Shown here piece after piece: positions 61,417-64,000 of a DNA stretch of 64,000 nt (the first letter of the stretch is position 1; every line of letters starts with the position of its first letter). The notes beneath the pieces were generated by a model. It did no database searches and was not told where the DNA came from. It worked only from the letters and a program-made list of their open reading frames with translations. The stretch is from JBBDWJ01 sp963824095 (GTDB lineage: Bacteria; Acidobacteriota; Terriglobia; Bryobacterales; UBA6623). The position numbers and the translations under genes are program-made. The stretch lies in NCBI GenBank assembly GCA_963824095.1, contig CAWGNS010000009.1, forward strand, positions 1,054,001 through 1,118,000, written 5' to 3'.

Positions 61417-63078
61417 TCACAACCGCGAAGCCGTCAATTGTACATCGGCTCGGGCCCAGGCCTTGCGAAATTCTTTTTCGACCTTGGCTGCCTCGGCGGC
61501 CTTGCCTTCGGCACGGAGGCTTTCCATCAGACCGAATAAGGCCCAGCCGTTACCGCGGTGGCGCGCCAGGTCTTCGCGATAGACCTTCTCGGCCTCGGCC
61601 GGGCGGCCTGCGTCGAGCAACACCGCCCCCAGCGAGTGACGCACCGGCTGCGGCCAGTCGGGCGGCTCGCTGTAAAGCAGCGCATCCTCGCTCGCGGCGG
61701 CTTCGCGCAACAGCTTCTCGGCCTGCTCGAAATTGCCCTTGGACGCCTCGATCTCGCCGGCCAGCATCTTGCGGGCGATCTCCAGCAGCGAGCTGAGCGC
61801 GTTGACGTCGAAAACTTTCAGCTCGGCCATCTCGGGCCGGGCCGCGATCTGATCGAGCGCGGTGAGCTCCTTTTCGGCGGCGGGAATATCATCTTGGGCG
61901 CGAAACGCCATGCCGCGCCCGAAGTGCCAGATGCCGCGCGCGAACTGCCGCGACTCGGCAGGCTCGGGTTCGGCGAGCACTTCGTCGAACTTCCCAAAGC
62001 GCACCAGCGCGAACATCGGAACCGCGCTCAGCAGATGCGGAAACCCGAAGCCCGGCTGGTGGAAATGCTCTTCGTCGTGCTTGGAGGCGACCTTGCGCGC
62101 GGCCGCGATCGCCTCCTGCCCATGGCCCTCCATCGTCAGCACCGCCCATAGGAAGTGAATGTTGTGCGGGTAGTACCCGATGGGGTAAATACCCTGGGCG
62201 CGGCATTGCGAGATGTAGTTTTCGTCGGCCAGAATCGCCTTGCGGTTGGCCTCGGCGGCGTCTTCATAACGGCCGACGCGAATGTAGATGTGGCCCGGCA
62301 TGTGCACCAGGTGTCCGGCGACCGGCACCAGTCCGCCGAGCTTGTCCGCGCTGGCTACGGCGCGGTCGGGGTCGCCGGCCTCGACGGCGTGAATGTGGAA
62401 GTGGTGCGCGCCCACGTGGTTGGGATGCTTCGCCATCACCCCGTCAAGCGCGGCCAGCACCTTGCGCAGCAGCGGCTTGGGCTCGCCGTTCTTGAGCCAG
62501 TAATCCCACGGTGTGGTGTTCATCAGCGCCGAGGCGTAAAGCACCTGGACGTCGGGGTCGTCGGGGTAGGCCGCGGCGACCGTCGTCATCGCGTCGGCGT
62601 ACGCCTGGTTGAGCGTTTTGCGGTCGGGCCGCGGCGCATAGCGCGTCGCCAGTGCCTGGATTAAGGCACGCTCGGGCTCACTGGCTTTGGCGGCAAGCCG
62701 GACGGCCTGCTGAATATCCTCGTAAGCTTTCTGCTCGCGTTCGGCGTCGGGCAGCGGGTCGTTGATGTTGGGCCCGAGAGCCAGCGCTTGTCCCCAGTAG
62801 GCCATGGCGCAGTCGGGGCTGAGCTGCGCGACCTGGCGGAACGACCGCTCGGCCTCGAGGTGATTGAACCCGTAGTACAAGGTCAGGGCCTGATCGAAAT
62901 AGCGTTGGCCTTCGGGGCTGACGTTCGTCACCGGGTGGTGCAGCTCGCCGATATCGTTGAGCAGCGGCGCGATGCGGTCCTCCGCCGAAGTGCTGAACGA
63001 GAGCACGCCGAGCACGCCCGCGGCTACCCAAACGGCGCCGACAGCCCGTAGCGGAGTCATGCGGTATGGCTTGTCCAT
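61417..63078 (-). CDS. Secreted TPR protein with His-rich motifs
   Basis: A 553-residue protein. The ATG at 63078 has GGAGGGG seven bases upstream; a start 16 codons earlier lacks this. A signal segment (LRAVGAVWVAAGVLGVLSFS) precedes about ten TPR-like helix pairs. Two His-rich stretches stand out in the middle: NHVGAHHFHIHAVEAGD (about residues 225-241) and VAGHLVHMPGHIYIRVGRY (about 254-272), and HDEEHFHQPGFGFPHL (about 325-340). These could bind a metal ion. The family is widespread in soil bacteria but its function is not known to me. Confidence 0.78.
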   Translation of the reverse strand: MDKPYRMTPLRAVGAVWVAAGVLGVLSFSTSAEDRIAPLLNDIGELHHPVTNVSPEGQRYFDQALTLYYGFNHLEAERSFRQVAQLSPDCAMAYWGQALALGPNINDPLPDAEREQKAYEDIQQAVRLAAKASEPERALIQALATRYAPRPDRKTLNQAYADAMTTVAAAYPDDPDVQVLYASALMNTTPWDYWLKNGEPKPLLRKVLAALDGVMAKHPNHVGAHHFHIHAVEAGDPDRAVASADKLGGLVPVAGHLVHMPGHIYIRVGRYEDAAEANRKAILADENYISQCRAQGIYPIGYYPHNIHFLWAVLTMEGHGQEAIAAARKVASKHDEEHFHQPGFGFPHLLSAVPMFALVRFGKFDEVLAEPEPAESRQFARGIWHFGRGMAFRAQDDIPAAEKELTALDQIAARPEMAELKVFDVNALSSLLEIARKMLAGEIEASKGNFEQAEKLLREAAASEDALLYSEPPDWPQPVRHSLGAVLLDAGRPAEAEKVYREDLARHRGNGWALFGLMESLRAEGKAAEAAKVEKEFRKAWARADVQLTASRL

Positions 63079-63495
63079 TTTGCCCCTCCACTGGTTTGTG
63101 CGCATTTTCCCCTGGGAAGGCGACACGCCGAGAGTGAGTTTTGGAGCCGGCGCCGGCTGGCCCTTTTTCGGTTGCCGCCGATTGGCGATTCCCGTTGCGA
63201 CCGGGTCCCGTTGGCTACCGGCCGGGAGGCATAGCGTAGGTCATCCAGGCCACACCCTACAACCCGAACCCACGGCGGTAGGAATTACTAGGCAGAAACT
63301 GCCCGGTACCGTAACGAAAAGACCGTCCTATTCCAAAACCTTAGTGTATTTCAATACGGACCCTGTGTTTCTTTGTCCCATAAGACACCAAGAACCGGGT
63401 CAAATGTAGCGCAAGGTGCTTTGGCAGTACCGTTGCTTTCTCATGGCCGCGGCCCGAGAGGGCCGCAACCGATGCGAGACAAACGGAGGACGAGA
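63079..63495. other. Divergent intergenic region between the TPR and EF-hand genes
   Basis: A 417-bp gap with promoters for both flanking genes. GGACCC near 63358 and GGGTC near 63396 bracket a weak stem of AT-richer sequence. The ribosome-binding site GGAGGA of the EF-hand gene is at about 63484-63489. No gene is supported. Confidence 0.35.
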
Positions 63496-63807
63496 ATGAG
63501 TAAGAAACTGTTGAGCTTTGCGTTTTCGGGAGCGCTGCTGGTGTTGGGCGGGCTACCGGTTTTGGCGCAGCAGGAGCCGCCGCGGCAGCAGCAGGAACAG
63601 CCGGCCAAGAGCGCGGCACAGGTGTTTGCGTCTCTGGATAGCAACAGGGATGGCAAGCTGAGTCAGGCCGAGTTCAGCCGCATCTTTGAAATGGAAGGCA
63701 ACACCGACGCCACCGCCCAGGAGAAGGCGCAGGCATTCAAGACCTGGGATGCGGACGGCGACGGCGCGGTTTCCAAGGCCGAGTTCACGGCGCGCTACGA
63801 CCGGTAA
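63496..63807 (+). CDS. Small secreted EF-hand calcium-binding protein
   Basis: A 103-residue exported protein. The ATG at 63496 has GGAGGA six bases upstream; the longer frame is rejected. Signal peptide MSKKLLSFAFSGALLVLGGL with cleavage near VLAQQ. A Gln/Pro-rich linker is followed by two EF-hand loops: DSNRDGKLSQAE at 48-59 and DADGDGAVSKAE at 85-96, both with the acidic residues at positions 1, 3 or 5 and 12. It should bind calcium outside the inner membrane. Single-gene unit with a terminator downstream. Confidence 0.9.
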   Translation: MSKKLLSFAFSGALLVLGGLPVLAQQEPPRQQQEQPAKSAAQVFASLDSNRDGKLSQAEFSRIFEMEGNTDATAQEKAQAFKTWDADGDGAVSKAEFTARYDR

Positions 63808-63880
63808 CGCCCGTTCGAATTTCGAGACGCTGCGGTGAAAGGCCCCCGTCCGCGTGGCCGAAGCGTCTGTAGCCTTGGGG

Positions 63881-63919
63881 CGGCCCCCTGACCGATAGCT
63901 CTCTGCGGTCAGGGGGCCG
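63881..63919 (+). terminator. Hairpin terminator downstream of the EF-hand gene
   Basis: CGGCCCCCTGACCG and CGGTCAGGGGGCCG form a perfect 14-bp stem with an 11-bp loop, followed by GGAATTTCC. It lies 73 bp after the stop codon. The U-tract is weak but the stem is very stable. Confidence 0.65.
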
Positions 63920-64000
63920 CGGAATTTCCGTGCGAAGCGCCTTGGAAAAGATAGGGATTCGCAGACAAACACAGAGACAAAGAGGACAAGAAGCCCGCGG

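Overview
The window is a high-GC bacterial chromosome segment that most resembles the Acidobacteriota order Bryobacterales (Solibacter/Bryobacter-like). This is an inference from gene content: secreted proteins carrying the C-terminal domain typical of Solibacter (TIGR03437-like), SBBP and FG-GAP beta-propeller proteins, two very large TonB-dependent receptors with carboxypeptidase-like N-terminal domains, and many dispersed palindromic repeats. No rRNA, tRNA, CRISPR array, phage module or intact insertion sequence was found.

Layout. 1-6000: a complete ectoine/5-hydroxyectoine operon on the minus strand (ectR-ectA-ectB-ectC-ectD, a MarC-family membrane protein, a sodium:solute symporter) with a strong promoter in front of ectR. 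6.4-9.2 kb: two convergent FG-GAP proteins. 9.4-15.2 kb: a TetR-TolC-HlyD-(cytidylate-kinase-like)-EmrB efflux operon. 15.4-22.6 kb: BluB-like nitroreductase, IclR regulator, methyltransferase, PEGA and BON-domain proteins, an MFS carrier and a small membrane protein, with a 48-bp inverted-repeat element at 21.7-21.9 kb. 23.1-34.9 kb: SBBP protein, Tat-exported D-threonine-aldolase-like protein, beta-propeller phytase, a 59-residue coiled-coil/AT-hook-like protein, a GGDEF protein and an AsmA-like protein. 35.1-35.8 kb: an orphan PhoB-type response regulator whose start codon abuts a perfect inverted repeat.

36-41.3 kb holds a three-gene operon (TIGR03437-like secreted protein, TonB receptor, beta-helix-like surface protein), which I judge the best candidate for an undescribed envelope system. 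42-47.4 kb holds a cellulose-synthase-like pair: a GT2 synthase without PilZ domain and with an altered QxxRW motif, and a BcsC-like TPR/barrel protein split by a one-base frameshift. 48-49.2 kb: an orphan CpaE/TadZ-like ATPase. 49.4-53 kb: potABCD polyamine ABC transporter with ATGA overlaps at every junction. 53.4-64 kb: Gfo/Idh/MocA oxidoreductase, a 1032-residue Oar-like TonB receptor, a Tat-exported alpha/beta hydrolase, a His-rich TPR protein and a small EF-hand protein.

A recurring theme is the intergenic DNA. At least six families of short palindromic or dispersed repeats recur between genes, often in inverted pairs and once nested. Several convergent or terminal genes end in clear hairpin terminators. 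Gene starts were chosen by start codon, Shine-Dalgarno spacing, signal peptide and overlap with the neighbour. All functional names rest on motif reading and not on database searches.
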